Source: Gammaproteobacteria bacterium (GTDB lineage Bacteria > Pseudomonadota > Gammaproteobacteria > Eutrophobiales > Eutrophobiaceae). From it: a stretch of DNA of 64,000 nt. Both the position numbers and the translations under genes were made by a program. This document shows, piece after piece, positions 1 to 6,930 of the stretch. Position 1 is the first letter of the stretch, and the number at the start of each line of letters is the position of its first letter. The stretch is taken from positions 62,001 through 126,000 of the forward strand of contig SCUJ01000011.1 of NCBI GenBank assembly GCA_004297165.1. Direction: 5' to 3'. The notes under the pieces are model-generated. The model made no database searches and was not told where the DNA came from. It saw only the letters and a list, made by a program, of their open reading frames with translations.

Positions 1-289
1 CAGGCAGGTATGCCAGACGCTCCCGCGCCTCTATCCGCCCGCTGTCATGCCCGTAGATCTTAATCGTACCGCCGCTCGCGGTAGTGAAATCCAGGAGGCA
101 TTTGAGCAGGGTGGTCTTGCCGGCCCCGTTGCTGCCCACCAGGCCGAGTGATTCTCCTGCATGCACCGTGAGACTCACCTTGGCGATCACCTCCTGCCGC
201 CCGTAGGTCTTGCTTACATCGCTGAAGACGACGGCGGGGTCAACGGAAAAAAAAGGCCCGCGAACGGGCCTTTCGGGTACTGCTAGCAC
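1..289 (-). CDS. ABC transporter ATP-binding protein (N-terminal part, runs off left edge)
   Basis: Only the first ~95 codons are in the window. They read as an ABC ATPase: a strand containing VVFSDVSKTYGRQEV, then the Walker A loop GSNGAGKTT. The protein would power export or import through a membrane permease; the ABC-2 permease at 3578-4348 on the same strand is the obvious candidate partner, but 3.3 kb separates them. The start is uncertain. No ATG lies before the domain. The reading frame is open back through a terminator hairpin to a GTG at 289, which I use; this odd 5' end may mean that the gene lost its native start by rearrangement. The C-terminal signature motif and Walker B lie outside the window. 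Confidence 0.8.
   Translation of the reverse strand, partial: MLAVPERPVRGPFFSVDPAVVFSDVSKTYGRQEVIAKVSLTVHAGESLGLVGSNGAGKTTLLKCLLDFTTASGGTIKIYGHDSGRIEARERLAYLP
247..270 (-). terminator. Rho-independent terminator of the pilin gene
   Basis: On the minus strand a GGCCCG/CGGGCC stem with a four-base loop (TTCG) is followed directly by eight T residues. It lies 28 bases after the pilin stop codon. The same DNA is inside the only open 5' extension of the downstream ABC ATPase frame. Confidence 0.85.
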
Positions 290-297
290 TGCAATGC

Positions 298-1104
298 CTA
301 GTACAGATAAACCGCGTTACAACGGGTGTTGTCGCTGTCGACGTTGTAAGTCGCCGTGGCGGTGTCCGGATTAGTCACACAGGCGGGACCGAAGGTGCTG
401 TTCCAGAGCAGGACCTCCCGTCCGGCTGTACCGCCAGCGCCGAAGTTCGTTCCGCCGACCGCCGTTTCGCCGTTCTTGACCGCGCTGACGGTGGATCGCA
501 CCACGCCCGTGCCCGGAGCGCCGTCATCCAACTTGACATCGAGTTCCCGCAGGAGGGATGCCGTAACGCCTGCGCCGTAGGCGTAGGCGAGCCGCACCGT
601 GGAGGTCGAGCCGCCCCCGTCATAATCATCGGTATAACCGAGGAAGATTGGTTGCTGGAAGGCGTTGCCAGGTACATTACCGCTCAATACGCCGCCCTCG
701 TAGGCCGCAACGTTCCCAGTCACTCCAGGGTAGGTTCCGTTGATGAATCCCGCAGCGGATAGATGGGCCCAAATCGCGCCCGCCTCTACCCAGGAATCGA
801 TTCGACCATTCTGATTACCGCCCACAGTCGCTGCACCAAACGGAGAGGCGCCACAAGCGGTGATGGTCGAGGTGATCGCCGAGCAGGCCAGGGCCGGAGG
901 CATATCGCCGGGGATTTGGCGATAACGGTCGATGAAGCCGAAGTAAGCCGCCTGGATGCCGGTATTCTGATCCGCCATGTTGCGCACCCGGGCGCTGCTG
1001 ATCAGTTGCTGGCCCTTCAGGATGCCGCCGAGCAGCAGTCCGATGATGACGAGCACGATGGCGATTTCCACCAGGGTGAATCCGCGTTGTCTTGATTTGT
1101 ACAT
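298..1104 (-). CDS. Type IV pilin-like protein with prepilin N-methylation motif
   Basis: The protein is 268 aa. It starts MYKSRQRGFTLVEIAIVL, a textbook class III leader: the leader peptidase would cut after the Gly of RGFTLVE, leaving Phe1 and Glu5 and a ~20-residue hydrophobic helix. The remaining ~230 residues form a long globular domain rich in Gly, Ala and Thr with paired Cys residues, as in major or minor pilins of MSHA and type II secretion systems. I chose the ATG at 1104 because the upstream in-frame ATG (1161) lies inside the predicted sigma-54 promoter, and GAGAAATG precedes 1104. The gene is monocistronic, bounded by that promoter and by a terminator. It lies ~5 kb beyond the end of the MSHA-type locus and could supply the main filament subunit of that machine, which is an inference. 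Confidence 0.88.
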   Translation of the reverse strand: MYKSRQRGFTLVEIAIVLVIIGLLLGGILKGQQLISSARVRNMADQNTGIQAAYFGFIDRYRQIPGDMPPALACSAITSTITACGASPFGAATVGGNQNGRIDSWVEAGAIWAHLSAAGFINGTYPGVTGNVAAYEGGVLSGNVPGNAFQQPIFLGYTDDYDGGGSTSTVRLAYAYGAGVTASLLRELDVKLDDGAPGTGVVRSTVSAVKNGETAVGGTNFGAGGTAGREVLLWNSTFGPACVTNPDTATATYNVDSDNTRCNAVYLY

Positions 1105-1149
1105 ATCATTTCTCGCTTTGTGTGGTTTGGTGTTGCGTGCCGGATTAAA

Positions 1150-1165
1150 TGCACTATTCATGCCA
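1150..1165 (-). promoter_or_regulatory. Sigma-54 (-24/-12) promoter of the pilin gene
   Basis: The minus strand reads TGGCATGAATAGTGCA. This matches the RpoN consensus TGGCAYR-N4-TTGCW at every position but one, and GG and GC are separated by exactly 10 bases. Transcription would start near 1139, giving a ~35-base leader before the ATG at 1104. A sigma-54 activator gene is present at 19234-20676. No activator binding site was identified. Confidence 0.72.
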
Positions 1166-1511
1166 TTTCTATAACTTTATGATTAAGGAAGCTCTGAACA
1201 AGTGCCAATTCCCATTGGTCGTCATTCCGGCGAAGGCCGGAATCCAGTCAAAAACAACTGCTTACTGGATGCCGGGTCAAGCCCGGCAAGACGGGATAGA
1301 CACTTTTGCTAAGGTTCCTTAATTGGGTTTTATATAGACATCACCAGTAATTACCCCCATGACCTCTGTTGAAATCCCGGCAAAACTGTCGATTTTTCAT
1401 CATGTAAACAATCAATTGCTGACATGGATTCCGGGTTCATCTCGTAATTACATAATTTTTTACCCGGAATTTTATGCAGGGTACACTACGCCATTTCCGC
1501 CAGCCTTTGCC
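1166..1511. other. Intergenic stretch between divergent pilin and cyclase genes
   Basis: Besides the repeat at 1220-1305, this AT-richer stretch holds no convincing gene. An in-frame ORF extension of the cyclase starts at 1359, but its composition and lack of a ribosome binding site do not look like coding sequence. Confidence 0.5.
1220..1305. repeat. REP-like double hairpin, copy A
   Basis: Two adjacent palindromes are seen: ATTCCGGCGAAGGCCGGAAT and GCCGGGTCAAGCCCGGC, separated by an A-rich linker. Nearly the same ~86 bases recur at 20748-20836. The two-hairpin form with a conserved CGTCATTCC start and CTGGATGCC middle is typical of extragenic repeats found in many proteobacteria. Confidence 0.85.
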
Positions 1512-2792
1512 ATGACAGCAGACACAACAATAACGACCAGGATGACCCGGCTGCTCACGATTGCCGACAGGGACACGCTCCACAGGCGCTTCATCCCCTC
1601 CGCCATCCTGCTGTTCATCCTGCTGATCTTCACCGCCAATGCCCTGGGGATCAGCTATCTCAGTTCGAGCGCCGCCCTAGGCATCTCGTTCAACTTCACC
1701 CCGTTGCAGCTCTCGCCCATCGTCGGCTCGCTGGAATTCAACGTCATGATGACCGCCGGGTTGTTGTTGTCATTGCTCTTGCCCTGGCTCAGCCCGATTC
1801 AGGGGTCGTTGCTCACGCTGTGCTGCGCGATCGTACCGGTCTATGTGAATTACACCCATCCCGGCCGGCAGACGCTGTTGCCGATGGAATATGTCCTGCT
1901 GACCATGCTCGTCATATTCGCCATCGACATCCTCATCGCCTGGTTCGATGAAACGCGGCAGAAACAGCGGATCGTGCAATTGTTCGGCCAATACATCCCG
2001 CCGCAACTGGCGCAGACCCTCACCCGGCGGCCGGACCTTGTGGATCTCGAGGGCGAGTCGAAGATCATGACGGTCCTGTTCAGCGACCTCCAGAACTTCA
2101 CCGGTATGTCAGAGCAACTGAATACCAAACAATTGGTGAAGTTGCTGAACGACTATCTGACGGCAATGTCCGGGGTCCTTTACGAATACCAGTCGACCAT
2201 CGACAAATATATCGGCGACGCCATCATGAGTTTCTGGGGCGCCCCGCTGCCCCAACCCGATCACGCTGCGCTGGCGGTGCGCGCCGCATTGAAGATGCAG
2301 GAGGCGATGGCGGCATTCTCGGCCGAATACTGCAAACGCGGCTGGCCGCAGATGAAAATGGGGATCGGGATCAACACCGGCCGGATGAGCGTCGGCAATA
2401 TGGGATCGAAATACCGGCTGGCGTATACGGTGATGGGCGATGCGGTCAATCTCGCCTCCCGCCTGGAGGGATTGACCAGGGTTTACCGGGTGCCCGTGAT
2501 CGTGGGCGAGGCGACCATGAAGGAGGCCGGCGGCATTGTTTACCGGGAACTGGATACAGTGCAGGTGCGCGGCAAACACAAGGCCTGCCGCATCTTTCAG
2601 CCGCTTTGCGCGGAAGCGGATCAGAGCGGGGATCTCAAGGAGCGCCTGGAGCTTCATCAACGCGCGATCGACGCCTGGTACAAAGGCGATCTTCTCGAAG
2701 CCCAGGCGATTTTCGGGAGATTGGCCAAACTCGATCCCGACGATGGTTATTATCCGGTCATGCTGGGCCGCATCGCCGAGAAAATGAATTGA
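1512..2792 (+). CDS. Membrane class III adenylate/guanylate cyclase
   Basis: The protein makes cAMP or cGMP. About 140 N-terminal residues hold four hydrophobic segments that resemble the membrane end of CHASE2 sensors, but the usual ~300-residue extracellular sensor is missing. A short linker (FGQYIPPQLAQ) leads into the cyclase domain. The metal-binding aspartates are D192 (LFSDLQNF) and D236 (KYIGDAIMSF), and the transition-state Asn and Arg are N313 and R317 (GDAVNLASRLEG), so the enzyme should be active. D310 at the purine-selecting site favours ATP. A ~50-residue TPR-like tail follows. Start at 1512 is a choice; 1359 and 1542 are alternatives, and none has a clear ribosome binding site. 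It is a stand-alone plus-strand gene. Confidence 0.85.
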   Translation: MTADTTITTRMTRLLTIADRDTLHRRFIPSAILLFILLIFTANALGISYLSSSAALGISFNFTPLQLSPIVGSLEFNVMMTAGLLLSLLLPWLSPIQGSLLTLCCAIVPVYVNYTHPGRQTLLPMEYVLLTMLVIFAIDILIAWFDETRQKQRIVQLFGQYIPPQLAQTLTRRPDLVDLEGESKIMTVLFSDLQNFTGMSEQLNTKQLVKLLNDYLTAMSGVLYEYQSTIDKYIGDAIMSFWGAPLPQPDHAALAVRAALKMQEAMAAFSAEYCKRGWPQMKMGIGINTGRMSVGNMGSKYRLAYTVMGDAVNLASRLEGLTRVYRVPVIVGEATMKEAGGIVYRELDTVQVRGKHKACRIFQPLCAEADQSGDLKERLELHQRAIDAWYKGDLLEAQAIFGRLAKLDPDDGYYPVMLGRIAEKMN

Positions 2793-2826
2793 AAAACTGT
2801 CGCTCGCGACTTTTTTCGGCAGATTA

Positions 2827-3552
2827 TTACGGTGCTTCTTCTAATTTGAGAAGCCGATCTTGCAGGAAACGGATCTCGGCCGGGTCATCAATCGCTTCGT
2901 GTTCCAGCAGACCGCCGATGAGGACCTTCGCCGCCTCGATCTCCCCCGTGTCCTCCAGCACATACACCTCCATATCCCTGGCCCAGAAGGGCACGGCCGG
3001 CGACCTGGCGTTCTGCCGCAGCGTGCGTGCATAATCGAGCGCGAGTTCAAGGTCCTTGATTTGATACTTCGCGACAAAAATGCAATGCGCGAGCCAACGC
3101 CAGCGCCGGTCCGGAGCGAGGAGAAATTTTTCCCGCACAAATTCCAGCATGCGCCTTTTCTTTGCGTCGTCGGGGACCTGCGAATACAGGCGGCTTGCGG
3201 CCAGCAGTGGATAATCGGCGCGATCGTCCAGCGCCAGAATCCTGTCGAGCCATTCGATCAATCGCGTGTAATCCAGTTGTTTGAAAGGAATGCTGATACC
3301 AGGCTGATTGTCGAAAGCTTGCAGCCAGAGCATCAGCACCTTCGCGAGGGCGATTGGATCATCGAGGCCCGCGAGCCGCAGTTGCGGGCCTTGCGGCGGG
3401 GCAGGCAGATCCTCAGCCTGCGCCTCGGCAGAGGGGCGCAAGAAACCCCAGGTTATTTGCAGCAGGACGGCCAGCGCGAAGGCCCACATGCACTTTACCG
3501 GGGTGGCGCGCCACGGCCGCTCGTCGCGCCAATATTTGAAATGCCGATTCAA
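2827..3552 (-). CDS. Membrane-anchored TPR-like protein of an ABC transporter locus
   Basis: The protein is 241 aa. It has a short cytoplasmic N-terminus, one hydrophobic segment at about residues 22-40, a Pro/Ala linker, and then an all-helical region (for example LALDYARTLRQNAR and IEAAKVLIGGLLEHEA) that looks like tetratricopeptide repeats. I do not recognise a named family. It follows the ABC-2 permease gene by 25 bases on the same strand, so an accessory role in that transporter is likely. The start at 3552 is a TTG; an ATG at 3489 directly before the membrane segment is an equally good choice. Confidence 0.7.
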   Translation of the reverse strand: MNRHFKYWRDERPWRATPVKCMWAFALAVLLQITWGFLRPSAEAQAEDLPAPPQGPQLRLAGLDDPIALAKVLMLWLQAFDNQPGISIPFKQLDYTRLIEWLDRILALDDRADYPLLAASRLYSQVPDDAKKRRMLEFVREKFLLAPDRRWRWLAHCIFVAKYQIKDLELALDYARTLRQNARSPAVPFWARDMEVYVLEDTGEIEAAKVLIGGLLEHEAIDDPAEIRFLQDRLLKLEEAP

Positions 3553-3577
3553 TGACCGATGACCAGTGACAAATGAC

Positions 3578-4348
3578 TTACAGGTTTTTTCTGTACAGAT
3601 CGATCAGCGCCGCGGCGGCCAGCAACACCATATAGATCAGCGTCTGCCCCAATACCGGCAACAAATCGGCGATCCCGGACCCGCCATAAACCAGCCATTC
3701 AGTCCGGGAAAACCCATCCAGGTCCGGCAGCAACACGGCGAGACAGCGGATCAGGAGGCCGATAAACGCCTGGGCCGCCGAGCCTGTCTCGAGGATCGGG
3801 CTTTGACTGATGAGGACGATCGCGGTCATGGTCCGTGACAGCAGATAAAAGGCCATGACCGCCGTAAAGGCGATGGTGACATTGCCGAAGGTAAACAAAC
3901 AAAGCAGCGCCGCCGCGGTCATCAACAGGAGTTCACAAAACAACGACAGCGTCCAGATCGTGAGTTGATCGGGTTGCGTGTATATAACCAGCGGCAGGCT
4001 GACCAGCACTGCGACCGCCGCGGCCAGCAGGGCAAAACCCAGCAGTTTGCCAAAATAATACGAGCTTCTGCGCAGCGGCAGGGACAACACGAGTTCGAAA
4101 CCCTTGTCGTTGAACTCCCGCACCATGCTGGTGATCACGAAAAGACTTGTAAGAAAGACCGCTGTCAGCCTGAGCATGGCGCCGGCTATCGCCGCCTGAA
4201 TCCGGATGCTTTCGGTGATGGCGAGTTCCCCGATGAATCCCGCGAGCCCGAAGAGGCCGAGGACCAACAGGATCGCAAACAGGAACAGGTGATTGTTCAC
4301 CGCCTCCTTGAAGGTGTAACGCGCGATGGTCCGGATGGAATCATTCAT
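3578..4348 (-). CDS. ABC-2 type transporter permease
   Basis: A 256-aa integral membrane protein with six hydrophobic helices, beginning MNDSIRTIARYTFKEAVNNHLF, which is typical of ABC-2 permeases related to NosY and GldF. The segment VREFNDKGFELVLSLPLRRSS between helices 2 and 3 is the conserved cytoplasmic coupling region of this family. The substrate cannot be read from sequence. It forms an operon with the TPR-like gene downstream. The matching ATPase is probably the gene cut by the left edge of the window, on the same strand but separated by a pilin and a cyclase gene. Confidence 0.85.
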   Translation of the reverse strand: MNDSIRTIARYTFKEAVNNHLFLFAILLVLGLFGLAGFIGELAITESIRIQAAIAGAMLRLTAVFLTSLFVITSMVREFNDKGFELVLSLPLRRSSYYFGKLLGFALLAAAVAVLVSLPLVIYTQPDQLTIWTLSLFCELLLMTAAALLCLFTFGNVTIAFTAVMAFYLLSRTMTAIVLISQSPILETGSAAQAFIGLLIRCLAVLLPDLDGFSRTEWLVYGGSGIADLLPVLGQTLIYMVLLAAAALIDLYRKNL

Positions 4349-4437
4349 GCTACTGTATGTCCTGTGCGCAGAAGAGGGAATATTCGCATCCCGGAACGCC
4401 GTTTGGCAAATCCGAATCTCGCAACAATAACAGCATC

Positions 4438-6123
4438 ATGCCGAATACACTGCAATTACTGAAACGGCGCCAGGAGCCGTTGAACCTGGTGTTGATGCTG
4501 GAATTCCTGCATTTTTCCATCTGGCTCGATTTTGGCAGCCCGCTGTCCCGTTCCTGCATGTTGATTCATCTCGGGCTCTTCCTCATCTGGCAGCCGGTCT
4601 GGAAACATGACGAACAGATCTCCTGGTTCAACAGCCTGGTATTCATTTTATTGACGCTCACCTTCGTGACGTTCATGAACTGGACCCTGCTGTTCGGCTG
4701 GCTCATCCTGCTCAGCGGTTTTGCCGGCGGGCGGATCATCGTCAACCGGAACGAACGCGCCACCTATATGAACGTGCTGACGTTCCTGATAACGGAGCTC
4801 ATCATTCAATGCACTCCTGGCCTCTTTGCCATCGAGATCCAGGCCAATGTGAGCGGGCTCTTCGAGATCCTGCTGCCGCTCTTGCCGCTGTTGATCATAT
4901 TCCTGCCGGTGCGCAAGCCGGACACCCGCATCCAGTCCGTCGATCTCCAGCATGCTCTCGCCACTTCGACGATGATTACCCTGTTGATCTTCGGCAGTTT
5001 GCTGAACATGTACATCGGCAAGACCGATTACATGCTGGCCCTGATCCAGGCCCTGCTGGCCATCGCCGCTTTTCTGTTCGCCATCAGTTGGCTGGTTTCT
5101 CCCAGGGTCGGATTCAGCGCCCTCTCGCAACTCTGGTCGCGCGCGCTGCTCAATATCGGCACGCCATTCGAACGCTGGCTGGAAGAACTGGCCCGGATCT
5201 CCCAGCAACAGCAGACGCCGGAGGCCTTTCTCGAGATGGCCATGGAAGAGCTGGTAAGCCTGCCCTGGGTCAACGGGGTAGGCTGGAGCGCCGGCAAGCA
5301 CAGTGGCGCGAATGGAACGCTGGCGAAACACATGATCGAGTTCCGCACCGGGAATCTGGAGATCGACATCTATACCTACAATCCCGTTGGCGCCGCGCTT
5401 TATCATCACTGCAATCTGCTGGTCCAGGTCATCGAACATTTTTACATGGCCAAGATCCGCGAACGCAAACTCACCCATCAGGCCCACTTGCAGGCGATCC
5501 ACGAAACCGGCGCGCGGGTGACGCATGACATCAAGAATCTGCTCCAGTCGCTGCAGGCGATCACGACCGTCCTTGGCGAGGAAAGCGAGGGGCTGCAAAA
5601 CCCGCGGACCAGAAAACTTGTGCGTGAACAGATGCCGCACCTTGGTCGGCGCCTGCAACTGGCCCTGGATAAATTAATCAAACCCGCCGAGAAACCCGAG
5701 GAATTCGGCGATCTCACCGCATGGTGGGAGAATCTGCGCCGACTGCACACGGAAGCGGGAGTGGCGTTTCATGCGGCCATCGATGCCAGTGCCGAGATCC
5801 CCGTGGAGTTGTTCGACAGCGTCACGGAAAATCTGCTCGAAAACATCCGTGACAAGACGCATGCTGAAGGCCCGCTCCGGATACAAATCGATCTGAACGC
5901 GAACGACGCTGGCGTGCGTCTCGAAATCCGCGATAACGGCAGGGCCATCGCACCGGAAAAGGCGGAGCTGATCCTGCGCGAACCCACGGATTCCGAAAGC
6001 GGCCTCGGCATCGGGCTTTACCAGGCGGCCCGGTTGGCGGAATCCTTGGGATACGTGCTGGAACTCGACAGCAACCGGGATGGGGCGGTGAGTTTTGTCC
6101 TGCGCAACTCCTTGTTTGATTAA
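4438..6123 (+). CDS. PrsK-like membrane sensor histidine kinase
   Basis: This sensor kinase is 561 aa. The first ~235 residues contain several membrane helices. A GAF-like region of ~120 residues follows (from LEELARISQQQQTPEAFL). The phosphoacceptor box is HDIKNLLQSLQ with His at about residue 363. The ATPase domain has an N-box (ENLLENIRDK), G1 (DNGRAI) and G2 (GLGIGLYQ). The layout and the HD(I/L)KNL box match PrsK, the kinase paired with PrsR. No response regulator is adjacent; the PrsR-like gene at 19234-20676, at the other end of the pilus locus, is the likely partner. ATG 4438 leaves room for divergent promoters with the permease gene; ATG 4357 would leave only 8 bases. Confidence 0.85.
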   Translation: MPNTLQLLKRRQEPLNLVLMLEFLHFSIWLDFGSPLSRSCMLIHLGLFLIWQPVWKHDEQISWFNSLVFILLTLTFVTFMNWTLLFGWLILLSGFAGGRIIVNRNERATYMNVLTFLITELIIQCTPGLFAIEIQANVSGLFEILLPLLPLLIIFLPVRKPDTRIQSVDLQHALATSTMITLLIFGSLLNMYIGKTDYMLALIQALLAIAAFLFAISWLVSPRVGFSALSQLWSRALLNIGTPFERWLEELARISQQQQTPEAFLEMAMEELVSLPWVNGVGWSAGKHSGANGTLAKHMIEFRTGNLEIDIYTYNPVGAALYHHCNLLVQVIEHFYMAKIRERKLTHQAHLQAIHETGARVTHDIKNLLQSLQAITTVLGEESEGLQNPRTRKLVREQMPHLGRRLQLALDKLIKPAEKPEEFGDLTAWWENLRRLHTEAGVAFHAAIDASAEIPVELFDSVTENLLENIRDKTHAEGPLRIQIDLNANDAGVRLEIRDNGRAIAPEKAELILREPTDSESGLGIGLYQAARLAESLGYVLELDSNRDGAVSFVLRNSLFD

Positions 6124-6926
6124 GGCAGGCGTTCAGCCGTGACCATCCGGTACATCAACATCGAAGGCGGTATCCAGATAAGAATATCGTCATACTCTGA
6201 ACCGGCCGCCTGCACGTAGGTATCCGAGGTGAATTTCTTGTCCCCGGCAGTGGTCCACCAATTCCGCAATTCGGCCGTTGAGCCTGGCGCCGTTCCCCCA
6301 AAGTTCTGGCCGTTCTTGCCGAGTGAGTAAACGAGAGCTGGCACCTCCGTTGCGACGTTATTATTGCTCACATCGACAACGGTGATATCCCCTTTTGCGC
6401 AAATTTCAAATGAAATACCCAATGTCGCCGACACACTGCAATCGACGGTATCAGTTGTTCCATCATCATCGTCCGCAAATTCTTGATCCACGCTGTAGAT
6501 GATTCGATGATCCCATGCATCATCGCCAGGGACGCCGAGGGTGGCGAAAGGAAGATAACCAACCTCAACGGCACAGGTGGCAACAGTAAGAGGGTCGTTA
6601 CGGTTAGCATAACTATGGCTGACATCGTCGACGACGACGTCCTCATGTCCGTCGGCGATATCCGCCGGGTCATTCGTGTCGATCGCCCCACAATAACCAA
6701 CACTCCCATCCGGGCAATCCGGACAGGGGAGATGTCCGTTCACCAGTGTATAACCGACGAGGCTCTCCTTAATCTGGTTGAGCAACTCCTTAGTCTCTTC
6801 TCTGTCAGCCTGTTCCAGTCTGGACGACAGGGGAGACATCAAGCCCCCCAGGACAAGGGCCAGGATGAACAGGACCATCGCCAGTTCGATCAGGGTGAAG
6901 CCTTTGTGTATCGCAGGTATACGCAT
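6120..6926 (-). CDS. MSHA-type minor pilin with prepilin leader
   Basis: The protein is 268 aa and starts MRIPAIHKGFTLIELAMVLF: a prepilin leader cut after Gly, Glu5 present, then a hydrophobic helix. The mature part contains the motif GHLPCPDCPDG, further Cys residues and an Asp-rich surface that could bind calcium. A late motif PALVYSLGKNGQN is mirrored in the next gene. It is the last gene of the pilus locus and ends convergently with the kinase gene; the two stop codons overlap by 4 bases. It probably sits at the filament tip or in the shaft of the MSHA-like pilus. Which of MshB, MshC, MshD or MshO it equals cannot be assigned by eye. Confidence 0.82.
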   Translation of the reverse strand: MRIPAIHKGFTLIELAMVLFILALVLGGLMSPLSSRLEQADREETKELLNQIKESLVGYTLVNGHLPCPDCPDGSVGYCGAIDTNDPADIADGHEDVVVDDVSHSYANRNDPLTVATCAVEVGYLPFATLGVPGDDAWDHRIIYSVDQEFADDDDGTTDTVDCSVSATLGISFEICAKGDITVVDVSNNNVATEVPALVYSLGKNGQNFGGTAPGSTAELRNWWTTAGDKKFTSDTYVQAAGSEYDDILIWIPPSMLMYRMVTAERLP

Positions 6927-6930
6927 AAAC

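Noticed and set aside
4648..5658. 336-codon minus-strand ORF inside the kinase gene
   Set aside because: Gln/Asp/His-rich shadow frame without motifs, opposite a clear histidine kinase.
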